DNA of 9,282 nt from the NCBI GenBank assembly GCA_964537555.1, contig CAZIAD010000082.1:1-9282 (forward strand), written 5' to 3'. Positions 1-5,670 of this stretch are shown here, one piece after another. The position numbers were made by a program, and so were the translations under genes. Numbering within the stretch: position 1 is the stretch's first letter; each line of letters opens with the position of its first letter. The notes below the pieces were generated by a model. It was not told the DNA's origin. It searched no databases and worked only from the letters and a program-made list of their open reading frames with translations. Source of the stretch: CAYRWR01 sp964537555. GTDB lineage: Bacteria; Spirochaetota; Brevinematia; Brevinematales; CAYRWR01.

Positions 1-800
1 CGTCCCAGGTCCTGGGCCATGCCGATAAAGTCAGCATTGATACCGCTATCCAGATAGACATTCTGGGAGTTTTCAAAGTAGGTCACGGCCTCTATAGTCT
101 CTTTTAAAGTCTGAGCTTTTTCAAAGAGAAGCTCCCGGGAGGCATCCTTCATCCTGTGTTCCAGTCCATCCAGCAGGCTGCTGAACTCGCCGTCGAGGAG
201 CTTCAGAGCCTGTTCCACATTATCCAGATATTCCTCCTTTCCGATAGCCTGTATGCAGGGGGCGGAACAGCGGTGGATGTGGTAGTTGAGACAGGCCTTT
301 TTAGGCAGGACACTGCAGGTGCGGATCAGAAAGAGGCGCTGCACCAGCTCGATATAGCGCCGCACGGCATTAGCTGAAGTATAGGGCCCAAAGTAGCGGG
401 CCCCGTCTTTTACTACCGAGCGGCAGAACATGATGCGGGGATATTCTTCATTGACTGTCACCTTGATAAAGGGATAGAACTTGTTATCCTTGAACATCAC
501 ATTATAGCGGGGATTATATTTCTTAATGAGATTGGCTTCCAGGATGAGGGCCTCGAACTCGCTGTCCACAGTGAAGTAGTCGATGATGTCGATGTTTTCC
601 ACCAGGAGCTGGGTCTTGATGTCAGTGTGTTTTTTCTGAAAGTAGGAGCTGACCCGTTTCTTAAGCCGGATAGCTTTACCTACATAGATGACAGTCTTAT
701 GCTTGTCCTTCATGATGTAGACACCCGGAGAGTCGGGCAGTCCGTCCAGCTGGTCAGGCTTCACATAGCCCGTATTTTCACTTAATCCAAAATCTGCCAT
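1..800 (-). CDS. uvrC: Excinuclease ABC subunit C (UvrC), N-terminal part, truncated by window edge
   Basis: UvrC makes the two incisions around a lesion handed over by UvrA/UvrB in nucleotide excision repair. My reverse-strand translation reads 266 residues from the ATG at 800 to the left edge. It shows a GIY-YIG nuclease domain (GVY at 26-28, YVGK at 39-42, a Glu in the EALILE stretch near 83), the family block KYNPRYN near 94-100 followed by KDNKFYP, RYFGPYTS near 136-142, a four-cysteine cluster (C162, C170, C178, C182) of the kind known to hold an iron-sulfur cluster in some UvrC proteins, and a UVR motif at about 205-240 that contacts UvrB. The C-terminal RNase H-like nuclease and helix-hairpin-helix domains lie outside the window. 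The start is supported by AAGGAA four bases upstream, overlapping the stop codon of the exporter gene, so the two are probably translated from one mRNA. Confidence 0.97.
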   Translation of the reverse strand, partial: MADFGLSENTGYVKPDQLDGLPDSPGVYIMKDKHKTVIYVGKAIRLKKRVSSYFQKKHTDIKTQLLVENIDIIDYFTVDSEFEALILEANLIKKYNPRYNVMFKDNKFYPFIKVTVNEEYPRIMFCRSVVKDGARYFGPYTSANAVRRYIELVQRLFLIRTCSVLPKKACLNYHIHRCSAPCIQAIGKEEYLDNVEQALKLLDGEFSSLLDGLEHRMKDASRELLFEKAQTLKETIEAVTYFENSQNVYLDSGINADFIGMAQDLG

Positions 801-808
801 GTATTTCC

Positions 809-1759
809 TTAGTGATCACAGCACAGTATATCTTCTTTATGAAAATCTGCGCTTTCCGGCTGTAATACGCAATGGGTGATATCATACTGCTCCAGCTGGT
901 GTTTCACATCCAGGATGAGACGGTCTATCTTATCCAGGGTCAGGTCTTTTTCCAGGACAATATGGGCTGAAAAAAAGCGGTCTTTGGACGAAGGCTGGGT
1001 GAGGTGTACATCATGGACGCTTTTTATCTCCTTAAAACCGGTAATGCTGGCCAGGATCTTGTCCATTTCTTTCTCTTTTATGTTACTGGCATCCATGAGG
1101 CTGCTGAAAGTGGTACGCAGGATCTTTATGGCTTCGTAGATGATATAAGCGGAGAAGGCCAGAGACAGAGCAGGGTCCAGCCAGTACCACTGGCCCAGGC
1201 TGACCAGGAGGCCTCCCAGGACTACCGCTGCCGAGATACCCACATCACTGAGCATGTGCAGCATAGCGGCCTTGACATTGATATTTTCTCGAGTCGGATG
1301 ACTGTGGCCTTCATGTTCATGATGATCATGCTCGCTATGATCATGACTATCTCCCAGTCCGTGGAAGTGCATATCCTTGAGGATGAGCAGGGAGATGACA
1401 TTGGCCACCAGGGCCACCCCGGCTACTATCATCATGATGCCGCCCTCTACCGGGACGGGGTGGAGCAGCCGCTCTACCGACTCGAAGATCACTATGCCCA
1501 TGGCCCCCACCAGGACAAAGGAATTGATAAATCCGGCCATCATCTCGGAGCGGATATAACCGAAGGTCATACGGGAGCTGGCCTTCTTTTCGCTGAACAC
1601 AATAGCCAGGTAGGCCACAAAGATGGCGGCTACGTCGGACAGATTGTGGAGGGCGTCTGCAATGAGGCCCATACTGTTGGAGAATATCCCGAAAGATATC
1701 TCCGCGATGACGATGACCAGGTTAAGGGCCATCACGATGAACATACGCCGCTTTTTCAT
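809..1759 (-). CDS. Cation diffusion facilitator family metal exporter, zinc type
   Basis: A 316-residue inner-membrane antiporter that exports divalent metal (probably Zn2+) in exchange for protons. The N-terminal half has six likely helices (about 7-27, 31-53, 76-95, 106-127, 166-187, 193-214). The transport site residues are visible as H38 and D42 in TM2 and H168 and D172 in TM5. This HD/HD set is characteristic of zinc-preferring members, whereas YiiP-type proteins have DD/HD. The cytoplasmic loop at 131-154 carries ten histidines, as in CzcD/ZitB/ZnT relatives. The C-terminal ferredoxin-like metal-sensing domain spans about 215-300, and the protein ends in Cys-Cys-Asp-His, a possible extra metal ligand. 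Length is normal for the family. The ATG at 1759 has AGGAG six bases upstream. The uvrC start lies 8 bases beyond the stop, indicating an operon. The exact metal cannot be read with certainty. Confidence 0.95.
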   Translation of the reverse strand: MKKRRMFIVMALNLVIVIAEISFGIFSNSMGLIADALHNLSDVAAIFVAYLAIVFSEKKASSRMTFGYIRSEMMAGFINSFVLVGAMGIVIFESVERLLHPVPVEGGIMMIVAGVALVANVISLLILKDMHFHGLGDSHDHSEHDHHEHEGHSHPTRENINVKAAMLHMLSDVGISAAVVLGGLLVSLGQWYWLDPALSLAFSAYIIYEAIKILRTTFSSLMDASNIKEKEMDKILASITGFKEIKSVHDVHLTQPSSKDRFFSAHIVLEKDLTLDKIDRLILDVKHQLEQYDITHCVLQPESADFHKEDILCCDH

Positions 1760-1777
1760 ACCGGGCTCCTGAAATCC

Positions 1778-1795
1778 TATACTCTGAATAGTATA
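1778..1795. promoter_or_regulatory. Perfect 6-6-6 dyad over the exporter promoter, candidate operator
   Basis: TATACT at 1778-1783 and AGTATA at 1790-1795 are exact reverse complements with a six-base centre. The dyad covers the predicted -10 box and the start point of the exporter operon, which is where a repressor would bind. Metal-responsive control by an ArsR/SmtB- or MerR-type regulator is an inference from the product of the gene; no regulator gene is present in the window. Confidence 0.4.
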
Positions 1796-1818
1796 TCAAG
1801 ATTAGAGTGCAATGTCCA
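1785..1818 (-). promoter_or_regulatory. Promoter of the exporter-uvrC operon
   Basis: On the minus strand TGGACA (1813-1818) and TATACT (1790-1795) each match the sigma-70 consensus at five of six positions and are separated by exactly 17 bases. Predicted transcription start is near 1783, giving a leader of roughly 24 bases before the ATG at 1759. An alternative reading, TTGCAC (1807-1812) with TATTCA (1785-1790) and a 16-base spacer, is weaker. Both are predictions from sequence only. Confidence 0.6.
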
Positions 1819-1830
1819 GAGAGGGGGGGG

Positions 1831-1917
1831 CTTACTTTCTTGCTGCCCCAAGAAAGTAGGCAAAGAAGGGGCTTTTTGGTCGGTGGGACCAATGGGCATA
1901 CCACCGCGAATTGGTGG
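1831..1917. repeat. Hairpin element of the ACTTTCTT...AAGAAAGT type with a second dyad
   Basis: The arms 1831-1841 and 1850-1860 pair over 11 bases with one G-U pair around an 8-base loop. They are followed by an AAAGAAGGGGC stretch and by overlapping dyads: CGGTGG (1881-1886) with CCACCG (1901-1906), and ACCAAT (1888-1893) with ATTGGT (1910-1915). From general knowledge, very similar stem-loops recur in intergenic DNA of many unrelated bacteria and are often mis-annotated as short proteins. A run of eight or more G precedes the hairpin. Function unknown; no gene is called here. Confidence 0.6.
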
Positions 1918-2006
1918 CTGATAGAATAGCAGACAATGTGCCGGGCGGGCTGAATGTCCTGGCGGAGGGGTGTAGGCTGGGGTAGGTCAGCCCTGATTAG
2001 CGCAGG

Positions 2007-2266
2007 GTGGGGTGCACATTGAGGAGCAGGACAGCCACCTTCGGCGGTGAAGTAGAGTCTGGTTTAGCTGCAGATTTTCTATCGGTTTGAGGATGAAGGC
2101 TCGGAATTATAAAGATAGAGCCTACTATTGACTATTGTGGGGTGCACATTGAGGAGCAGGACAGCCACCTTCGGCGGTGAAGGGGAGCCTGGTTTAGTTG
2201 AAGGTTTTCTGTAGGTTTGAGAATGAAGGCTCGGACATAAAAAGGAAGTGCCTACTATCGATTGAC
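2007..2266. repeat. Two tandem 130-bp repeat units
   Basis: Unit 1 starts at 2007 and unit 2 at 2137, a period of exactly 130 bases. By eye, the first 46 bases (through GGCGGTGAAG) are identical, and the remainder differs at roughly 16 positions, for about 87 percent identity overall. Each unit contains the palindrome GTGCAC and a small dyad CACC/GGTG around TTCGGC. Later blocks such as TGAAGGCTCGG and CCTACTAT are also shared. No convincing reading frame runs through either unit. The uneven conservation, with an invariant front and a drifting tail, suggests the front half is the constrained part. Confidence 0.85.
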
Positions 2267-2272
2267 TGTATT

Positions 2273-2333
2273 GTCATCCTGAACCCTACGTCGGACTCAA
2301 GGTAAACTCCGTCCTACGCAGTGAAGGATCTTT
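2273..2333 (+). repeat. GTCATCCTGA...GAAGGATCT repeat, copy A
   Basis: Begins GTCATCCTGA (2273-2282) and ends GAAGGATCTTT (2323-2333), with a variable middle of about 40 bases. Repeats of this general form are familiar from the intergenic DNA of many bacterial genomes. With copy B in opposite orientation it forms a long-range inverted pair. Confidence 0.75.
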
Positions 2334-2376
2334 CTCGCACAGAAGCACGGTCTGTTACTTTCTTCCCATCTTACTC

Positions 2377-2404
2377 AAAGATCCTTCGTCAGACTCAGGA
2401 TGAC
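2377..2404 (-). repeat. GTCATCCTGA...GAAGGATCT repeat, copy B, inverted
   Basis: Read on the minus strand this is GTCATCCTGAGTCTGACGAAGG followed by ATCTTT, i.e. the same two conserved ends as copy A with a very short middle. Its two arms are complementary to those of copy A at 2273-2333, so 2273-2404 could fold as a large hairpin or represent a non-autonomous miniature element. Confidence 0.75.
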
Positions 2405-2448
2405 GAGAAGTCTTCCTCTTCGTATTCCCTGTCAGACGACACTATATT

Positions 2449-2487
2449 GTCATCCTGAGTGCAGTCCTACGAAACGAAGGATCTTTG
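2449..2487 (+). repeat. GTCATCCTGA...GAAGGATCT repeat, copy C
   Basis: Conserved ends GTCATCCTGAG and CGAAGGATCTTT with a short middle. Lies 44 bases after copy B in the orientation of copy A. Preceded by TATATT, much as copy A is preceded by GTATT. Confidence 0.75.
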
Positions 2488-2562
2488 AGTGAGGTTTAGC
2501 TTCAGTATAATCCATAAGCCTAAACATATACCATGCCTCAAGTATCTTCCCGCAAGTCCACT

Positions 2563-2611
2563 GTCATCCTGAGTCTCTACCCCACTATTTACTTTACTAC
2601 CGAAGGATCTT
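2563..2611 (+). repeat. GTCATCCTGA...GAAGGATCT repeat, copy D
   Basis: Conserved ends GTCATCCTGAG and CGAAGGATCTT around a middle of about 27 bases unrelated to the other copies. A 60-codon frame through this copy (2533-2715) is most likely fortuitous. Confidence 0.7.
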
Positions 2612-2710
2612 CCCCTGTTGACTTGTGCTGGTATCTGGAATATTGTTGCTGTTTCATAGGGTTTTTTGATTCTTATTGGATATTTTTCCGCTTTTTAGAT
2701 AGAATTTGTG

Positions 2711-2731
2711 ATTAAAACTAATAGTTTTAAT
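2711..2731. repeat. AT-rich 21-bp perfect dyad
   Basis: ATTAAAACT (2711-2719) and AGTTTTAAT (2723-2731) are exact reverse complements around AAT. It ends 73 bases before the small membrane-protein gene at 2805. It could be an operator or a weak transcription stop; lacking G and C beyond one pair, it would be a feeble hairpin. No clear sigma-70 promoter was seen beside it. Confidence 0.4.
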
Positions 2732-2804
2732 GATTTTCCGGGTTTGTAGAGCAGAACTTATCTACGCCTTTAAAAAATAGAAATACTATCATCAGGAGAT
2801 CACA

Positions 2805-3092
2805 TTGAAAAACACTAAAATCTTATTTTTTGGGGCTTTGCTGGCCCTGAATATACTGGCTTATGTGCTGCTCATCAGGGAGAGTCAGGCCATCAGTCAC
2901 AGTCAGGCAGCAATAGTGGAGGGGATGAACCAGGATCAAAGCCTGAATCCCATCCTCATGAGTAATCTCATAGATATAGCCCGGTATCCTTCAAGAAGTA
3001 CCAGGCTGGCCCTCATCACTAATGTCCTGTACTCGGTACTTCTGGCCTACAATTTTATCCTTTACCTGCTCAGAAGGAAAAATGCCGGATGA
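2805..3092 (+). CDS. Small two-helix membrane protein, unknown function
   Basis: A 95-residue protein starting at a TTG codon. AGGAGA at 2794-2799 sits five bases upstream, a strong ribosome-binding site that decides this start, since no in-frame ATG lies near. A hydrophobic helix at about 5-24 and another at about 69-89 enclose a polar middle of some 45 residues containing SQAISHSQAAI and a run around IARYPSRSTR. The tail LRRKNAG is basic, so both termini are probably cytoplasmic with the middle outside, by the positive-inside rule. I do not recognise a family. The following gene at 3214 has its own promoter, so this gene seems to stand alone. Its reality rests on the ribosome-binding site and the clean helix-loop-helix design rather than on homology. 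Confidence 0.7.
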   Translation: MKNTKILFFGALLALNILAYVLLIRESQAISHSQAAIVEGMNQDQSLNPILMSNLIDIARYPSRSTRLALITNVLYSVLLAYNFILYLLRRKNAG

Positions 3093-3158
3093 TGTCCCGG
3101 ATAGGTGCTGGCAGACCCATATTGATTCCTTAAAAACATACTGCAATCCCTACGAAAA

Positions 3159-3187
3159 TTGTAATGTATTATTTTTTTTATTATAAT
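3159..3187 (+). promoter_or_regulatory. Sigma-70 promoter of the cadherin-like lipoprotein
   Basis: TTGTAA (3159-3164), a 17-base T-rich spacer, then TATAAT (3182-3187), a perfect -10. Predicted start near 3194 gives a leader of about 20 bases before the ATG at 3214. Confidence 0.75.
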
Positions 3188-3213
3188 ACTGCTATTAAAA
3201 AATGAGGTGTGAA

Positions 3214-4146
3214 ATGAAAAACTTATGGGTAATGGTTTTAGTAGGTGTGGGATTAGTAGCTTGTAGTCCAATAGGGACTAATTCTACAAATAATGTCAGT
3301 GTTCAAACAGGTTCTCCCCTGGAAGATATAATTTTATCGGTCGGTGACCTCTCTCCTGCATTTTCCAGTGATATTTATGAATACTATTCAATTGTAAATA
3401 CCAATTCGATCTCCATTACAGCAATAACACATAATAGTGAGGACAATGTTTCTATTTCGGGTGCCCCGGTAGATAGACATAGCCAGGAAAAAATAACTTC
3501 CCTTGACCTGGGGACTAATGATTTTGAGATCTTAAGTGTTTCGTATAATGAGTTGTATTCTAATACTTATATTACCCATATCATACTTCAGGATGTGATA
3601 GCTCCCGGTATCTCGAACAATAATCCATCAAATCAAAATCTATGGTATAAAAATAAGCCTTCTATATCTGTCAGTCTCTCCGATGATATTGGGCTAAGTA
3701 AAATCGAACTTTACTATAATAATGTGCTGCAATCCTCCCAGGATATATCAGGAGTTTATACCCAGATTTCTGTTTCTACGGCTGGCCTGAGCCTGGCTCA
3801 GGGCGAGAATATTCTGGTATTAAAGCTGACTGATGCAGCCGGAAATACTTCTACACAAAATGTTCTAGTCAAATATGATACAGTCGCACCGGTCATCCCA
3901 AATGGAACCTGGTCTAATAATGATTATTTAGTAACACTTATTGAATCGGGTAGTGGAATAGACTCGATACCAATGGTAATCAGTACAGATGGTAGCGGAT
4001 TATCAAGGTCAATTAATTACACGACAAAACAGCTTCGGGTTTATGATGCCAGATATTTTGATAATAATACCCATAATATGGTCTCGAAAATAAAATATAT
4101 ATCAGTACGAGATATCGCGGGAAACATGGCCTCAGTTAACTATTAG
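3214..4146 (+). CDS. Lipoprotein with cadherin-like beta-sandwich and Ig-like domains
   Basis: A 310-residue predicted surface or periplasmic lipoprotein. The chosen start at 3214 follows GAGGTG (3204-3209) by four bases. The in-frame ATG at 3202 would place this ribosome-binding site inside the gene. Residues 1-17 form a lipoprotein signal peptide ending in the lipobox LVAC (Cys17). Residues about 35-126 match the cadherin-like beta-sandwich pattern: LEDIILSVGDLSPAFSSD, a Tyr-rich strand, then DLGTNDFEI and a closing strand. About 127-222 looks like a bacterial Ig-like domain beginning IAPGIS and containing TDAAGNTS. About 223-310, starting TVAPVI and ending DIAGNM, is a third, shorter sandwich. 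Such domains bind neighbours or carbohydrate at the cell surface; no enzyme is evident. The gene is clearly more AT-rich than the nuclease and peroxiredoxin genes downstream, which could reflect transfer or simply its Asn/Ser/Ile-rich composition. Confidence 0.88.
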   Translation: MKNLWVMVLVGVGLVACSPIGTNSTNNVSVQTGSPLEDIILSVGDLSPAFSSDIYEYYSIVNTNSISITAITHNSEDNVSISGAPVDRHSQEKITSLDLGTNDFEILSVSYNELYSNTYITHIILQDVIAPGISNNNPSNQNLWYKNKPSISVSLSDDIGLSKIELYYNNVLQSSQDISGVYTQISVSTAGLSLAQGENILVLKLTDAAGNTSTQNVLVKYDTVAPVIPNGTWSNNDYLVTLIESGSGIDSIPMVISTDGSGLSRSINYTTKQLRVYDARYFDNNTHNMVSKIKYISVRDIAGNMASVNY

Positions 4147-4176
4147 ATAATCTCTATTTATTAAGAAACTTTATAA

Positions 4177-4217
4177 AAGAGAGGTGAAATGAGTTTATTT
4201 CCCCTCTCTTGTTTTTT
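4177..4217 (+). terminator. Intrinsic terminator after the cadherin-like lipoprotein
   Basis: AAGAGAGG (4177-4184) pairs with CCTCTCTT (4203-4210), and after one mismatch GAAAT (4186-4190) pairs with ATTTC (4197-4201). The loop is six bases, and a run of six T follows at 4212-4217. Flanking A and T residues extend the stem. Confidence 0.9.
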
Positions 4218-4552
4218 GATCTATCAAAGTGAATTGGGTAAATCATGAGACTATCGTTTATTGCTCCCCCCTCCCTGTAAGGGGCGGCAGGCACCCCTGA
4301 CCTGACTCTATAGTACATTGAACTCATCCGGTACGACCCTTTGCGGTCCCACCCCTGCCCCCAAAACCCCGGTCTAATTAATATACATAGTTACCTGTAT
4401 ACCCTGCACTTGAACCGTCCCCCGCCGCTTAGATTTCCCCTTAAAAGGAGCTCTGAACTTTGCGGACTTTGTGCCGGCGCCTGCCCTGAGTCCATCGAAG
4501 GCAGAGGCTATCTCTGCTTTACTTTCCCGCCGATCTCCCTTATAATCCTCTT
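4218..4552. other. Non-coding spacer with dispersed-repeat fragments
   Basis: About 335 bases with no credible gene. It holds CCCTGAG...ATCGAAGG (about 4483-4502), a shape known from intergenic repeats in many bacteria, preceded by AACTTTGCGGACTTTG (about 4457-4472), which resembles another widespread intergenic motif, with a related CCTTTGCGG near 4338. A short C-rich dyad, AGGGG (4280-4284) with CCCCT (4294-4298), is weak. The last 35 bases contain the promoter of the downstream nuclease gene. The apparent 71-codon frame here includes the CPESIEGR-type string that such repeats encode and is not considered a gene. Confidence 0.55.
4518..4546 (+). promoter_or_regulatory. Promoter giving a predicted leaderless mRNA for the nuclease gene
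   Basis: TTTACT (4518-4523), a 17-base spacer and a perfect TATAAT (4541-4546). The ATG is at 4553, six bases after the -10 box, so the predicted transcription start coincides with the first base of the start codon. No Shine-Dalgarno lies before the ATG; the intervening bases are CCTCTT. Confidence 0.65.
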
Positions 4553-5593
4553 ATGAAGATATTACACACCGCCGACCTTCACCTCAAGGACAAAGTGACT
4601 CTGGGCTGCCTGGAGAACATTGTGGCTGCTGCGCATGACTGTGAGGCTATCATTATCGCGGGGGATATGTTTGACAAGAACAGCTCCTACCAGGCCATTG
4701 AGCCTGATGTGCTGAAGATACTGGAGAGCTACTCCGGTGATGTCTTTATCATCCCCGGCAATCACGATAGGGAGTTCCTGGCTCAGCGGGCCAGCCTGTC
4801 CCGTAACTCTGTGGTATTCCAGGAGACCGGGAGCTATCAAGCCCTGGACTATAAAGGCATAGAGCTATGGCCCATACCCTTTGCGGAGGGCATGGAGATG
4901 TCCCAGATCCACTCCCTGAAGGCCGATCCGGCGAACTCACTGCTCATCGTGCATGGCACCTATTACGATAACAGCTTTTTCTATGAAGATGAACACAAGG
5001 TCTACTTCCCCATCTTTGAACAGGACATCCGGGATAAGTTTTCCTATGTGGCCCTGGGGCACTACCACCGTTTTATCCGTCATGAGCTGGGCCGTACCCT
5101 GGCTATCAACCCGGGTGCACCCCGCATCACCCGCAAGTCCGACCTGGGCCCCCGGGTGGTGAGCATCATCGATACCGATACCTGGGATGCCGAGATAGTG
5201 AGGCTGGACGCGCAGTACATAGAGCCCCTGAGCCTGCAGGTACAGGTGTTTGAACAGCCTGATCAGTGGAGCGCCCGCCTGGACCAGCTGCTGCAGGATT
5301 CTCTGCCTTATAAACAACAGGCCCGGCTCCTGGTGCAGCTCTCCGGGACCCTACCCCCCGGGATCAGCCCCCAGGAATGCCGGGATAGTATCGAGCAACA
5401 TCTCAAACAGGAAAAATGGGCTGTCGAAGCTACCGATATCTCGGGCCTGTCCCAGATCGACTCCGGACTGGTGGAAAATACCTATGTCAACAGCCTTCTC
5501 CAGGAACTGGACGGGCTGGCCCAGGTCAAAGGCCTGGATAGCGAGGACCTGCGACGCTTCACCCTGTCCCGCCTTAATACCCTGTTTAAGTAG
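4553..5593 (+). CDS. SbcD/Mre11-like metallophosphoesterase DNA exonuclease
   Basis: A 346-residue member of the calcineurin-like phosphoesterase fold, SbcD/Mre11 (YhaO-like) branch, cutting DNA ends or hairpins with two metal ions. The metal-binding motifs appear in order: HTADLH with D8 and H10, AGDMFD with D38, GNHD with N70 and H71, VHG with H134, and GHYH with H170 and H172. Residues 1 to about 225 are the nuclease; about 226-346 form a capping and partner-binding region. It is shorter than E. coli SbcD (about 400 residues). The usual partner, an SbcC/Rad50 ATPase, is not adjacent: the next gene is a peroxiredoxin with its own promoter. Translation probably starts at the ATG at 4553 without a Shine-Dalgarno site. 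The stop codon lies in a small dyad (5591-5606) lacking a T run. A standalone phosphoesterase with another nucleic-acid substrate is possible. Confidence 0.88.
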   Translation: MKILHTADLHLKDKVTLGCLENIVAAAHDCEAIIIAGDMFDKNSSYQAIEPDVLKILESYSGDVFIIPGNHDREFLAQRASLSRNSVVFQETGSYQALDYKGIELWPIPFAEGMEMSQIHSLKADPANSLLIVHGTYYDNSFFYEDEHKVYFPIFEQDIRDKFSYVALGHYHRFIRHELGRTLAINPGAPRITRKSDLGPRVVSIIDTDTWDAEIVRLDAQYIEPLSLQVQVFEQPDQWSARLDQLLQDSLPYKQQARLLVQLSGTLPPGISPQECRDSIEQHLKQEKWAVEATDISGLSQIDSGLVENTYVNSLLQELDGLAQVKGLDSEDLRRFTLSRLNTLFK

Positions 5594-5612
5594 CAGAATC
5601 CTGCTAAATCCC

Positions 5613-5642
5613 TTGACATTTGGACTGTAATCATACTATAAT
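5613..5642 (+). promoter_or_regulatory. Consensus sigma-70 promoter of the peroxiredoxin gene
   Basis: TTGACA (5613-5618) and TATAAT (5637-5642), both perfect consensus hexamers, 18 bases apart. Predicted start near 5649, leaving a leader of about 22 bases. This implies high constitutive expression unless a repressor acts; no convincing PerR- or OxyR-type box was recognised. Confidence 0.85.
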
Positions 5643-5660
5643 ACTGGGTAATAACATTAT

Positions 5661-5666
5661 GGAGGA
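5661..5666 (+). promoter_or_regulatory. Ribosome-binding site that sets the peroxiredoxin start
   Basis: GGAGGA lies five bases before the ATG at 5671. The in-frame ATG at 5659 overlaps this site, and the still earlier in-frame start near 5620 falls inside the promoter, so both are rejected. Confidence 0.85.
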
Positions 5667-5670
5667 TATT

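Noticed and set aside
1004..1921. 305-codon plus-strand frame antisense to the exporter gene
   Set aside because: Shadow of the exporter; Asp/His-rich and Gly-rich composition reflects the opposite-strand histidine codons, and its end runs into the repeat hairpin.
2273..2611. CRISPR array
   Set aside because: The repeated units differ in orientation and spacing and share only their ends; there are no regular spacers and no cas genes.
2533..2715. 60-codon plus-strand frame
   Set aside because: Runs through repeat copy D (reads VILSLYPT...TEGSS) and has no ribosome-binding site.
3202..3213. Upstream ATG of the cadherin-like lipoprotein
   Set aside because: The GAGGTG ribosome-binding site lies inside this extension; the ATG at 3214 gives a proper signal peptide.
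4280..4298. AGGGG/CCCCT dyad as a terminator
   Set aside because: Five-base stem with no T run; the clear terminator is at 4177-4217.
4341..4556. 71-codon plus-strand frame
   Set aside because: Contains the CPESIEGR-type peptide generated by a widespread intergenic repeat, and has no ribosome-binding site.
4937..5317. 126-codon minus-strand frame
   Set aside because: Shadow of the nuclease gene on the opposite strand.
5591..5606. TAGCAG-AATC-CTGCTA hairpin as a terminator for the nuclease gene
   Set aside because: The six-base stem is perfect and includes the stop codon, but no T run follows, so intrinsic termination is not supported.
5619..5660. PerR-type box in the peroxiredoxin promoter
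   Set aside because: AT-rich stretches around TATAAT do not form the required inverted repeat.
5620..5670. Upstream start of the peroxiredoxin
   Set aside because: Lies between the -35 and -10 boxes; GGAGGA points to the ATG at 5671.
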